Assembly (NCBI RefSeq): GCF_010671925.1
Contig: NZ_JAAHIH010000003.1
Coordinates: forward strand, 992,001-1,056,000
Length of the DNA: 64,000 nt
Direction: 5' to 3'
Source: Moorena sp. SIOASIH
GTDB taxonomy: Bacteria > Cyanobacteriota > Cyanobacteriia > Cyanobacteriales > Coleofasciculaceae
In this document: positions 8,049 to 17,608 of the stretch, in pieces
Layout of the letters: the number at the start of each line of letters is the position of its first letter
Position numbering within the stretch: the stretch's first letter is position 1
Notes under the pieces: generated by a model
The model's input: only the letters and a program-made list of their open reading frames with translations
The model's database searches: none
What the model was told of the DNA's origin: nothing
Made by a program: the position numbers and the translations under genes

Positions 8049-10607
8049 TTAGTCAACCTTACGACGGAAGACAAAGGAACCATTGTCCCCAGGAGCAACA
8101 GTACCAACCTCATTGACGTACCTAGTCACTTCTTCACCGCTAGCTGGGTCAGTATTTCCAAAGGATAAGGTGTTGTTGAAGTACTCCACAGTACCCTGAG
8201 ATGGTTCAGTTCCCTGCTCGTGAGTGGTGACAGTAACCCAGTTGTTAGGAGCTGCAGCACCATCCTCAGTAATGGTGAAGTTGTTAGCATCCAAAACTAC
8301 GTTACCAGCACCCACTAGTGGTTCAGAGATATTGGTGTAGGTGATTCGGTACTCGATAAACTGACCAGGCTTAGCTCGTTCTGCGAGGGTACCTTCCTGA
8401 TCACCTGTGGGATCTCCGCCGGAGAAGTCCTGAATCACTGTTACACCATCAGTATCGAGAATTCGAGCTTCTTTAACCATCTGCATATAGCCAGTGTAAG
8501 GCCGGTCAACAGTAATGTTGAAGACGGTTTCCTGAGTCACATCAAAGTCTCCGTTCGGGTTGTTGTCCACAAAGGCAACAATCGGAATCCCGTAACCCTG
8601 AACTTGAGCTGTATTAGCAGGTAAGTCAACAATTACCTCGTAATCCAATTGCTGACCTGGTGTGAGAGTACCAACATTAACTGCTGGATCAGTGGTGGTA
8701 AAACCGTCCTCTTCGTTGTAAGTGTAGGTTGCTTCCTGAACATCACCTGTATCTGGGGTGTACCTGATCGTGACCTCAGTGCCATTAGGAATCTGGTTAT
8801 CTGGTCCAAAGTCTACTGGAGAGGTGAATGCCGTAACAGCAGGGTCATTAGTCGCCGCAGTACCGTCTGAAGGCGCAATTGGCAACAAGGTGACGTTATC
8901 TAAATTAGTAGTATTGCGGTTCTCAACGGTATTGTTGAAGATGACCTCACCTGGATCTGGAATGGGCTGACCCTGAGCTAATCCAGCTGGAATAGTTGTG
9001 GACTGGTTAGTGAAGTCATCATTGTCATTGGTTGGACCAATGGCGTTGGGTCGATCCTCTGGACCATTGAGGATTTGACTATCAGGGGTAATCTCTGCAG
9101 TAATGGTAACTACAGTGTCTTCACCCTTAGGTCCTTCACCGGTGTTGTCATTGTCTTCATCAACACCATCAGCACTGGGATTGGCAATACCAAGGTCTGT
9201 AGCTGGGTTGAAGTCGGTACCGCTATCATCCGGTGGTGTACCATCATCATTGTAGTTGTTGGGATTTTGGTCACCGGATTCATCGTAGACCACTTCATCC
9301 GTTGGGTCACCGACAGTTTCACCAAATGCCTGAGCAATGTTAGCGACTTCACCACCAGCAACCGGTAAGCCACTGGTGATCACACCAAAGCTGAAGCCAT
9401 TGGCGTCAGCTTCAGTAGAAGTTCCTGCAGTAATAGGACCTTCAGAAATGAAACCAATGCGCTTAACATCAGCTGGGGCGGTAGTAGACCACTCTACGCT
9501 CAGGGCGTCACGACCAGTCACCGCTGGGTCATCATCAGAGTAGACCACTGTCCAGCCTTCTGGCGCAGTAGGCGCTTTTGCAGGGTCAGTGTCAAATACT
9601 GTATTTTCGGGAATGACATCAGAGACTAAGACTCGCTGGACTGGCGCACCATCAAGGGTAATGGTAGTTCCTTCGAGATCCGCAGCTTGGAAATTAATGG
9701 CTGGGTTAGACGATTCAACCCGGAAGTCTAAGCGATAGGTAATTTTGTCATCACGAGCATCATCAGGCGTACCACCGTTATCAACTAGATCGGTAAGATT
9801 CGGACCTATGATTCCCTTGAGAACAGTGATGGTGGCTAGTTCCTTAATCTCTGTAGAGAGTAAGACCTCTTGGAATGCAGCACCTTCACGCTCACCATTG
9901 ACCGGAGGATCACCTTCAGCATTTACGGTACGAACCTCGTTAGGATTGGAACCATCAGCATCATCGGGCTGGTTATCAGTAGCAGGAGTGTTGTCCCGAA
10001 TATCGTTGATACTTCCGGTATCACCTAACTGGACATTAATCGGAGCCCCTGCTTCATCTACAATCACCGTACCTTCAACTCGTACCTTAATGCTGCCATC
10101 AGCAGGAATAGGAGTGGTTGTAGTAAAACCAGTTGGTGGAATAGTTGCCTCGAAAGTGCCATCCCCATCCAAGTCAGCTGTCACTGTAATAGGAGTAGGA
10201 GCAGCAGGATCGGTATCTAAACCAGTAATGGCGATGTTATCAAGACCAGGGATAGCAATATTGGTTTCTTCGTTACCAATGTTGGTAATCACGAAATCAA
10301 ATTGCAGGGTATCACCAGTAGCAATACTACCTAGGTTGACGTCATTAACACCATCAGGTTGAACCAGCAAACCAGCAACTTCAGCCACCTCAACGATTAC
10401 AGTGTTTGAAGTCGCATTGATGGGAACGTCTGGATTGTTGGGGTCTTCATAGGTAGCTTCCGACTGGTTAATAATGTCTACACCAGCAGTAGTTCCATCC
10501 GCAAATACAGGTACTGCTAGCTGAAACAAACTACCGAGAATGAGGGAAGCACTGACTAATGGTCGTAAGTATCTACGACGAAGCTTCGTCGATTTTCGTT
10601 GAGCCAT
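8049..10607 (-). CDS. Large exported DUF11-like repeat protein, 852 aa
   Basis: Residues 1-37 form a basic, hydrophobic signal peptide (MAQRKSTKLRRRYLRPL, then a core ending PVFADG). The mature part is acidic and rich in Asp, Asn, Thr and Pro, with several beta-sandwich-like segments: an N-terminal SEATYEDPNNP motif, repeated GDTLQFDFVITNIG and PGQFIEYRITYTNIS signatures typical of DUF11 or conserved-repeat domains, and Asp/Asn-rich loops that could bind calcium. The C-terminus ends FVFRRKVD. It is probably the first gene of the four-gene surface cluster. No Shine-Dalgarno precedes the ATG. The DUF11-like relation is by motif; the function is unknown. Confidence 0.85.
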   Translation of the reverse strand: MAQRKSTKLRRRYLRPLVSASLILGSLFQLAVPVFADGTTAGVDIINQSEATYEDPNNPDVPINATSNTVIVEVAEVAGLLVQPDGVNDVNLGSIATGDTLQFDFVITNIGNEETNIAIPGLDNIAITGLDTDPAAPTPITVTADLDGDGTFEATIPPTGFTTTTPIPADGSIKVRVEGTVIVDEAGAPINVQLGDTGSINDIRDNTPATDNQPDDADGSNPNEVRTVNAEGDPPVNGEREGAAFQEVLLSTEIKELATITVLKGIIGPNLTDLVDNGGTPDDARDDKITYRLDFRVESSNPAINFQAADLEGTTITLDGAPVQRVLVSDVIPENTVFDTDPAKAPTAPEGWTVVYSDDDPAVTGRDALSVEWSTTAPADVKRIGFISEGPITAGTSTEADANGFSFGVITSGLPVAGGEVANIAQAFGETVGDPTDEVVYDESGDQNPNNYNDDGTPPDDSGTDFNPATDLGIANPSADGVDEDNDNTGEGPKGEDTVVTITAEITPDSQILNGPEDRPNAIGPTNDNDDFTNQSTTIPAGLAQGQPIPDPGEVIFNNTVENRNTTNLDNVTLLPIAPSDGTAATNDPAVTAFTSPVDFGPDNQIPNGTEVTIRYTPDTGDVQEATYTYNEEDGFTTTDPAVNVGTLTPGQQLDYEVIVDLPANTAQVQGYGIPIVAFVDNNPNGDFDVTQETVFNITVDRPYTGYMQMVKEARILDTDGVTVIQDFSGGDPTGDQEGTLAERAKPGQFIEYRITYTNISEPLVGAGNVVLDANNFTITEDGAAAPNNWVTVTTHEQGTEPSQGTVEYFNNTLSFGNTDPASGEEVTRYVNEVGTVAPGDNGSFVFRRKVD

Positions 10608-12302
10608 GGAGGATTTTCCCTAATTGAGAACACAAAGATATATAAATACTTCCTGGGTCTAGGATGATACTGACCCTGGTTGTTAGCTAGTAGCTTGTTA
10701 GGAAGCTAAGCTAGCCTTCCATATCTAGGAAAACTCACCTAAGGTGCTTTAGGCATTCGAAATTTAACGGATTTTCCAGAGTAGTCACTTTGAAGTCTAT
10801 ATGTAAAAATACGTAATAGGTCGTAAACTATCAGCCATAAGTACTAAATATTGACTGTAGTTACTTTTTTTTTCTAGTAGCAGGTTATAGTACTGGAGTC
10901 ATTGCTATAACTAGCTAATCAAAGGGGGTTACAGCAGCAGATAGGTATGACTTATAGGTATGACTTCAGGGTCAATGTGGGTGATGTTAGCTATATCGAA
11001 GGGCGTAAGTAAACTAACTATAACCTATCTAAGCTAAATTAAGTGATTATGCCCATACTTATTTAGTCATACGGTTGATGCGCTAATCCCCCACTTCGGG
11101 GACAATAGATTAATTAATAACTGATATAGTGGTTTAGGTGTGAGGAAAATTATAATGATTAACTCTATGAGTTATTGGTATAAAAATTACTTAAAATCAA
11201 ATAATTATATAGCAATAATAAATATGTTGTGAACGCTCAGGCGGACAAGAAAGCAGCACGACAATGATTTTTTTTTTGCCTTATGGGTGTTTACAACTCG
11301 TTTATAAACGCGCTTAGTAAGTTGTTAACCATCTAATTGGCACAGCAAAAGTTACAGGTTGCGGTGCGACCGTGAGGTTTCCAACTCCTAGGTCGCCGCT
11401 CCGCGAACGCCAAGGGAACGCTCACCAAGAGAGAATGTTGAGGGTTGACGGTTGAGGTTTGACGGTTTACCGCCCCCCGAGCTTCGGGTGCGGGGCAATA
11501 AGGGTGGATCCCTGCTGACTGTGAAAGCCTATTAATCAGCCTCTACATCAAAAGCTATCAATTTAAATGTGCCATTTGAATGACTGTCATCTTAGTTATC
11601 TACCAAATTCAGCAAAATTACGCTGAATTACAGTCAAATTATCCCAAAAATAGGTTTTGGTAAAAATACCGGATGGATAGCTCATAAATCTTGACGGCTG
11701 ATTAATCATAATCGAATTTAATTAAAATACCTACAAGTGCTCTAACACATTCTCGCTTTGGTGTTTATTGAAAGGTAGTGATAAGGTTCACTTTTTGAAA
11801 AGGGTGAAATCAACGCCATGCTACGGATAATTATTGATTAAGTATTATTTAATATATATCAAGGAACAATGTGAAGTTTTTGTGAACACAATGATAATTG
11901 TTAAATATTATACAAAACCGGCGCTAGATTCCCCATTATCAATCAAAATTAAGCATGTTTTTTTTATTTGAATAAAGAAAATTTTAGATAAAATTAAGAG
12001 CCCAATATCCTCAGTTAATATTTGCAAGCAACTAACAACAAAAAACAATCATGAAGTATCTGCTTACCTCATTACTGATACCAAGTCTAGGTAACATACC
12101 TCCCAATACTACTGAGTTAGTAGGGGACACCCGTAGATCGCGCAGCTACACCAACGAAACCTGGTTTTCCTACTGTGTTTCAACTGTGGGGGATCCCTTG
12201 GAGTATTGAAATACCTCGTTCTATCTTTAAGCTGTTCCTTCGCAAAACCCTGTTCAAGGTCACCTTTTATGTCCACTACACCTGATTTAAGTCCAAACCT
12301 GT
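10608..12302. other. Long AT-rich noncoding region with the probable divergent promoters
   Basis: I see no gene in these 1.7 kb. The region separates the minus-strand surface cluster from the plus-strand REC-EAL gene, so promoters for both should lie here, but I cannot place them with confidence. A remnant of a dispersed repeat lies at about 11,390-11,435 (CGCGAACGCCAAGGGAACGCTCACCAAGAGAG, in pieces). A T9 run lies near 11,268-11,276. Confidence 0.6.
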
Positions 12303-14039
12303 ATGAATAAGATTCTCGTAATCGAAGACGAGCCCATAATTCGGAAGAAGCTACTCACCCTGCTCAGAGCAGAAGGGTTCGAGACGATTAGTAGTGACAA
12401 CGGTAGCAGTGGAGTCAAACTTGCTCAAAACCAGCAGCCAGATTTAATTATTTGTGATATCATCATCCCTCAGCTAGATGGTTATGGTGTTTTAAAAACT
12501 CTGCAGCAACATCCCGTAACTGCTGCGATTCCCTTTATTTTCCTCAGCTCTAAAGCTGACTGGTCAGATTGGCGTATGGGGATGAGGTTAGGGGCTGATG
12601 ATTATCTGATCAAGCCTGTTAAGCGCCAGGAATTGCTAGATGCGATCGCTACTCGACTACAAAAACGACTTTATCAGACCAAGCGCCATCATCTTGAACT
12701 GAAAAAAGTGCAAGCTCAACTGAACTACCTACTTCGTTATGACCAGGTTACTCACTTACCGAACCGACTTTTGCTAGAAGAGCGATTTAATCAACTACTG
12801 CTCCAACGACAGGGACGTTATCGTCGTCTGCCAGTGCTGTCTTTAAGCTTTGAGCAACTTAACCAGATCCACAATACCCTAGGCCCTGTTAGTGGTGATT
12901 TGTTACTTCAGGCAGTGGCCAAACGACTTCTTGGTAGGGTTGGACCTTTGGATACAGTGGCTCAGTCAGGGATAGATAAATTTGTAATCTTGCTAGCTAC
13001 TACAATTAACCAGACAGAGATCGCCCAAATGGCGGAAACACTGATCGATGCTCTATCCTTACCCTTTACTATAGGAAAATATGAGATTGTCCTGACCCCT
13101 AGAATCGGCATCGCCTGCTTTGGTAGGGATGCCCTTGATCTAAATACCCTGATCACCCATGCCAACCGAGCCAGAGAAAATGCTGGACAAAAAGGACAGA
13201 AGGCTTACGAATTTTATATTGCCTCAATTGGTGACAAATCCCAACAAGCCCTATGGCTAGAATTACAATTGCGCCAAGCATTGCAAAAGGATGAACTTCA
13301 AGTTCACTATCAGCCCAAAGTAAATCTGAGAACTGGAGAAATCGAGGGAGCAGAAGCCTTAATCCGTTGGTATCATCCAGAATTGGGAGCAATCTCTCCA
13401 GCTAAATTCATTCCCCTAGCTGAAAAAACTGGTTTGATTGTGCCTCTAGGAGAGTGGGTACTGCGCAAAGCCTGTACCCAAGCAAAACTCTGGCAAACTC
13501 AAGGCTTGTCCCCAGTACAAATCGCTGTAAATTTATCGGGACATCAGTTTAATCAACCCAATCTCAGTGACTCCATCGTAGCAATTCTTAAAGAAACGGA
13601 ACTTGAAGCGAGATATTTGCAATTAGAATTAACCGAAAGTACCCTGATGGAGAATCCAGACCATGCGATCGCTACCTTAAAAGAGTTAAAGTCCCGTGGT
13701 ATTCAGATCTCTATTGATGATTTTGGAACCGGTTACTGTTCTCTGAGCTATCTGAGACTATTTCCCTTTGATGTGTTAAAAATTGACCGTTCTTTCGTTT
13801 GCCAACTTACAGAGGATGTCAAAAACGAAGCCATTACGACTGCGATTTTGCAAATGGCTCACAGTCTCAAGTTGAAGGTGGTGGCGGAAGGGGTGGAGAC
13901 AGCTAGCCAACTGAAATTCTTGTGTGGTCATAAGTGTGATGAAATTCAGGGTTATTGGTTCAGTCCTCCATTATCGGCTCCAACCTTCACAGAATTGCTT
14001 AGTACTGGTAAAAGGCTTTCACTCTCTTCTCTGGGATAA
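12303..14039 (+). CDS. REC-GGDEF(degenerate)-EAL response regulator, probable c-di-GMP phosphodiesterase
   Basis: The 578-aa protein has a receiver domain at 1-115 with phospho-acceptor D52 and switch K104 (DDYLIKP). A GGDEF-like domain at about 140-305 carries the signature as GIDKF (223-227), so diguanylate cyclase activity is unlikely. The EAL domain at about 320-570 keeps EALIR (351), AVNL, ELTES, DDFGTGYCSLSYL and the QGYWFSPP end motif. It should therefore hydrolyse c-di-GMP under phosphorylation control. No partner kinase is adjacent. Its receiver closely resembles that of the LuxR-type regulator at 40.1 kb (same PFIFLSSKA motif). Confidence 0.9.
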   Translation: MNKILVIEDEPIIRKKLLTLLRAEGFETISSDNGSSGVKLAQNQQPDLIICDIIIPQLDGYGVLKTLQQHPVTAAIPFIFLSSKADWSDWRMGMRLGADDYLIKPVKRQELLDAIATRLQKRLYQTKRHHLELKKVQAQLNYLLRYDQVTHLPNRLLLEERFNQLLLQRQGRYRRLPVLSLSFEQLNQIHNTLGPVSGDLLLQAVAKRLLGRVGPLDTVAQSGIDKFVILLATTINQTEIAQMAETLIDALSLPFTIGKYEIVLTPRIGIACFGRDALDLNTLITHANRARENAGQKGQKAYEFYIASIGDKSQQALWLELQLRQALQKDELQVHYQPKVNLRTGEIEGAEALIRWYHPELGAISPAKFIPLAEKTGLIVPLGEWVLRKACTQAKLWQTQGLSPVQIAVNLSGHQFNQPNLSDSIVAILKETELEARYLQLELTESTLMENPDHAIATLKELKSRGIQISIDDFGTGYCSLSYLRLFPFDVLKIDRSFVCQLTEDVKNEAITTAILQMAHSLKLKVVAEGVETASQLKFLCGHKCDEIQGYWFSPPLSAPTFTELLSTGKRLSLSSLG

Positions 14040-14381
14040 TTTTTTTTATTAATTTATTAATTTATTAATTAAAAATTTTGAATTATTGCTATAGGGTTTT
14101 AAAATGAATTTTCAAAAATAATTACAGTTATTTTAATTTACCAAAAATCCATATATAGTATATTATATCTTATCTCTTGTCTTTTGCATGGAAGCTTTTC
14201 TCTCAGGGATTATGTTAACAACTAAAATGTAAATGCTATAGCCATTATCAATGGTTTGAAAGACAGATATTTTGTAGGAACACGATCAGATCGTGCCCCT
14301 ACTGTTTGCAATCGAGATCAGAGCAACTATAATAATCGGCTGAACACTCAGCACTCCGCACTCAGTAACTGAGTATTCAGC
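14040..14381. other. AT-rich intergenic spacer
   Basis: TTAATTTATT repeats follow the EAL gene stop, then unremarkable AT-rich sequence. I see no gene, RNA or convincing terminator. Confidence 0.6.
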
Positions 14382-14624
14382 TTAAATTACTTGCTCCACT
14401 TCAAGGATTTCAGGGATAAATTCCTTTAAGCGGCGCTCAATCCCCATTCTCAGGGTCATAGTAGAGCTAGGGCAAGACCCGCAGGCTCCCTGAAGTCTTA
14501 ATTTAACAGTCGGACCATCTAACTCAACTAGCTCCACATTACCACCGTCAGCCATCAGGTAAGGACGCATCTCATCCAGGACTGTTTCAACATTTTCTGG
14601 AGTGAGTGCCATTGTTTCTGACAT
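14382..14624 (-). CDS. nfu: Nfu/NifU C-terminal-like Fe-S cluster scaffold
   Basis: The 80-aa protein is a single NifU C-terminal domain with the cluster-binding CGSCPSS motif (CxxC) near residues 48-54 and the DGGNVELV motif near 26-33. It matches the small cyanobacterial CnfU type, which assembles and transfers Fe-S clusters, for example for photosystem I. The ATG at 14624 is used; an ATG four codons later is also possible. A degraded TnpB element begins about 16 bp upstream of the start, so its promoter has probably been reshaped by that insertion. Confidence 0.92.
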   Translation of the reverse strand: MSETMALTPENVETVLDEMRPYLMADGGNVELVELDGPTVKLRLQGACGSCPSSTMTLRMGIERRLKEFIPEILEVEQVI

Positions 14625-14639
14625 AATAATATACCTCAG

Positions 14640-14982
14640 CTAAATTTTGACACTCCCCGCGAAACGGGGATTCTTGGCTCAACGATCCGGCTTGCCATGA
14701 CTGGTTTTCACCAACCACAGTAGAGGCCAAATCTCCCCCAGCGTTCAGATCTGTGATCCAGGTTCCGGTGTGCCCCACCGTACCTTTTTTAGAAGGAGAT
14801 GGGAGACAATGAACTACAATACAATATCGACCTTAATCGTTTCATAGACGACCAGTAGGTTAGACTGGTTTACGCACGTATCATTCTTTTAACACGTTTT
14901 TACGTTGTCTACTTATAGTCAGGCCAGTTAGTTGTCTGACTTCCTATTATATAGCAAAGTGCTATAAAGAGCGATCCAGCCC
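14640..14982 (-). mobile_element. Degraded IS200/IS605-type TnpB element remnant
   Basis: The minus strand still reads a TnpB-like tail: GHTGTWITDLNAGGDLASTV, then SLSQESPFRGECQ. It ends in the GGGGAGTGTC right end seen in the copies at 22.6 and 42.6 kb. The conserved GGTACGGTGGGGCACACCGG block is present, and upstream the TACGTTGTCTACTTATAG segment matches the 5' part of the other copies. Nearly all of tnpB is missing. The ISAs1-like complex begins at its far end, so it may have inserted into this element. Confidence 0.65.
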
Positions 14983-15049
14983 CTTAATCAGGCAGGGCTA
15001 ATTCATTGTGGTCAGAGAAAATTAGGGCGGCCAGAAACTCGCGTAAACT

Positions 15050-15944
15050 GAACCTATCCCACTAATAAGAGTCTTTGAATCCACAGATGAATAGTAGCAA
15101 GATCAATAAATGCATCAAAATAAACTTTTTGTCGTTCCCAACGAACCACTAGACGACGATATTTTCGCGCTATACCAAGCAAAACAACGTTCCTGTTGAT
15201 ATCTGGGCACCGACATTTTAATCGGTCTTCCTCGATTTTTCTTGGTTTTCCAAATCCGTTTTGGTATTTGGGGTCGAATGCCTCGCTTACGCAGAGCAGC
15301 ACGTTTTTCTTTGGAATCATAACCAATATCTGCAGCTAGTACCTTGAGCCTCTTACGTGGTCTACCTGGTTTCAAAGTTTTCAATTTGACTTGATCCAGT
15401 AGAGGTAAGACTTGTTCTCTTTCACTACCATTGGCAGGAGTTGTACAGTTAGCTAGAGGCATTCCACTACCTTCAGTCAGGGTGTGAATCAGAACACCTT
15501 TACCTTTACCACCATAAGCAATGCCTTCACCTCCTCCCTTGCCAGGGGGAAAAAGAGCCGTCTACGGCACCAAACTCCCATTTAATCAAGCCCTTTTGAT
15601 CTGCGATCGCTAGCACACGTGCTTGTAAATGTTCAAATGTTCCATCCTTTGCGCCATCGCTAAAGCCATCGATGAGACGAACTTTTTGATGCCCAGATCT
15701 CCCCTCGTGGTAGATCACACCATCTACATCCAGTAATCAGTAGGTACAACAAACTGTTTAAAACATAACGATAGGGACAATGAGGCATTCCTTTACCCCG
15801 TTTTTCATCGGTCCTTGGGGAAGATATCTTCAAACAACTTCCATTCCAAATCACTTAACCCTTCAAAGCGCCCAGCCATAGAGTCATACACCTAAATCAA
15901 CCCAGCAATAGACTACCATCTTTTGAGATTAGTGGGATAGGTTC
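15050..15944 (-). mobile_element. IS5-family-like insertion sequence, 17-bp TIRs, 9-bp target duplication
   Basis: The terminal inverted repeats are GAACCTATCCCACTAAT (15050-15066) and its complement (15928-15944). The flanks are GCGTAAACT on both sides (15041-15049 and 15945-15953). Removing the element and one flank restores the ISAs1 5' end seen uninterrupted at about 17.3 kb. A 9-bp duplication fits the IS903-type range of the IS5 family. Confidence 0.85.
15054..15879 (-). pseudogene. IS5-family-like transposase, frameshifted
   Basis: The reading starts at ATG 15879 (MAGRFEGLSDLEWKL) and passes through at least three frames. Recognisable pieces are PYRYVLNSLLYLLITGCRW and LPRGEIWASKSSSHRWL, then GAVDGSFSPWQG (first catalytic Asp region), then GSEREQVLPLLDQV and LKVLAADIGYDSKEKR (second Asp region), then the DAFIDLATIHLWIQRLL tail. 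The breaks make it inactive unless rescued by slippage. All pieces keep family order, so decay is recent. Confidence 0.85.
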
Positions 15945-16141
15945 GCGTAAACTATCAAAGTGAGCTCAATATGGAACTCTCATAACATACCGATGAAGAT
16001 CAATCAATCATGCTGTCAGTCGTTGTCAGTCAATGGTTGGTGAGCACTCAATCGCTAATTTCCTGCACCGGTTCGCGTACGCGAACCTATAAGTCATAGC
16101 TATAAGTGAGACAGGGATTGCTTTGGCACACCGTCAAATGG

Positions 16142-17276
16142 CTACGACACGACCTTTTGCGTTCCAATCAACAGCAAAATCTTCTCGAGATCATGAGCAA
16201 TCGACCGGAGTGCCGTGGTGATAGAAGAATAACCGTGGTAGCGTAAGATAGCGATGACTAAACTACGGATCATTGAGAGATTGGCAGGAGCATTACCAAA
16301 TTGTATCCTAGAACTATCCTCATCAAGTACCACGTCCTTAACCCAATGTAAACGATTTTCAATTCCCCAATGACCACGAATGCCTTGGGCAAATTGTGCG
16401 GCATCGAGGCATTTACTACTAATATAATAAGCAAGTTGTTGGTAGGGCTTACCTGCTCTTGTACCGATGCGTTCTACTTTTACCAGACATGCTAGACCAA
16501 TCCACTCGTCACTTATGCCTCTGAGGTCATCAAAAACAGATACAGTTCTAGTGGTGAGACGGTCACTTCTTTTTTCCCTGCTTATGTCAACACTTATGGG
16601 TTGAGTTTTTTGAGTGTTGAGTTTGATTTGTTTGTAGAGATTTTTTTGATTACCTTTCGCAGCAATCACATAGTCGTTTCCACTTTCGACAATTAGTTTT
16701 ACAGTTTTTTTTTACAGTGTAAAGCATCAAAGCTCAATATTACTCCTTCTATCCCTAAATTGGCTAAAAGCAACTGCACAACGTCAATTTCACTACTTTC
16801 TTTATTACGAAATTGTTCTAGGGCTAGGGCGACTCCACAGCGACTACTGAAAACAGAAACTACCGAAACGAAGTCTTGATAAGCTTGAGCATAATTATTC
16901 ACTGTCCCTTTGATACTTTTGCCATCAACTCCTAACCAATCACCCTCTTGGGTTGGCACAGCATCCCTAATCCAGTTGGTCAAAACTTGGGCTAATTGAG
17001 TAAAATCAATACTCATCATTACCCTCCGAAACGTCGAGTCTGAGGGAAAACCCATTGGTGGTAAATCTAAGTTTTCGAGCAAGGCGTAGGTTGTGACGAC
17101 GAGCAAAATCTTCCAAGGCTCGATAACCATAACAATCGCTCATCGTTGCCATAATCACCAGCAGCAAAATTAACCACAAAGGATAGCGTTTTCCTCGCTT
17201 GTGCACGAAAATCTGGGAGCTGGGCTAACGCTTCGATGAGATTAGTTTTCATCAGGGAGAGGAAGGAGAGTTCCAT
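16142..17276 (-). pseudogene. ISAs1-family transposase, frameshifted
   Basis: The start is MELSFLSLMKTNLIEAL at 17276. The reading continues through three frames: LPDFRAQARK, YPLWLILLLVIMATMSDCYG, PSDSTFRRVM, DWLGVDGKSIKGT, LSFDALHCKKK, then VIAAKGNQKNLYKQI and GHWGIENRLHWVKDVVLDED. These are the standard ISAs1 (DDE, H-repeat-associated) motifs in order. One break lies at an A9 run (about 16705-16713), where a one-base gain would rejoin HCKKK to TVKLIVESGNDY. Another lies near 17.1 kb. Confidence 0.85.
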
Positions 17277-17361
17277 ATTGAGTTGACTTTGATAGTTTAC
17301 ACTAGTTTATGGTTGCCCTAATTTTCTCTCATCACAATGAATTAGCCCTGCTTAATCAGGG

Positions 17362-17499
17362 GGTTTCCCCCATTTGCAACAGCATCAAGACAGGTATTGC
17401 CGACAACAGAAGAAAAAAATATCCATTGACGAATTTATTCGTCAAGCACGCTTATATACCCCGGATAAATCACGGGTGCTAATCGCATCACGTTGGTAA
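17362..17499 (+). pseudogene. Possible 3' remnant of a gene disrupted by the ISAs1 composite
   Basis: Immediately right of the target duplication one frame reads QQKKKISIDEFIRQARLYTP, then DKSRVLIASRW and a stop. The composition is protein-like and lies outside any repeat. No start or recognisable family is visible. It could be chance. Confidence 0.25.
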
Positions 17500-17608
17500 T
17501 TTCATGATAACTATGTTAATGGTAGCTTTCTGTGAGAAATGACCAATGACTAAAAACTGATGACCGATGACCGATATCATGGTTAAGGTTTAGGATAGCG
17601 ATCGCACC

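Larger units (their letters stand above)
14983..17360. mobile_element. ISAs1-like composite flanked by a 10-bp target duplication
   Basis: CTTAATCAGG occurs at 14983-14992 and 17351-17360, directly outside inverted ends CAGGGCTAATTCATTGTG. The outer ~85 bp on both sides are inverted copies of the same ISAs1 5' end, including the transposase start (ATGGAACTCTC). The right side carries a nearly full, frameshifted ISAs1 transposase on the minus strand. The left side is only a 5' stub and is split by an IS5-like element. A weak match to a 3' inverted end (CAGGGATTGC) lies near 16112. The outer duplication implies that the two outer ends moved as one unit. Confidence 0.75.

Noticed and set aside
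7708..8116. Overlapping ORFs on both strands across the GAACGGGCATCTTGG array
   Set aside because: The 17-bp period shifts frame each unit, and the translations are repeats of the array in different frames. No start context or family.
9745..10362. 205-codon plus-strand ORF
   Set aside because: It lies opposite the 852-aa DUF11-like gene. Composition is a Ser/Val-rich antisense shadow.
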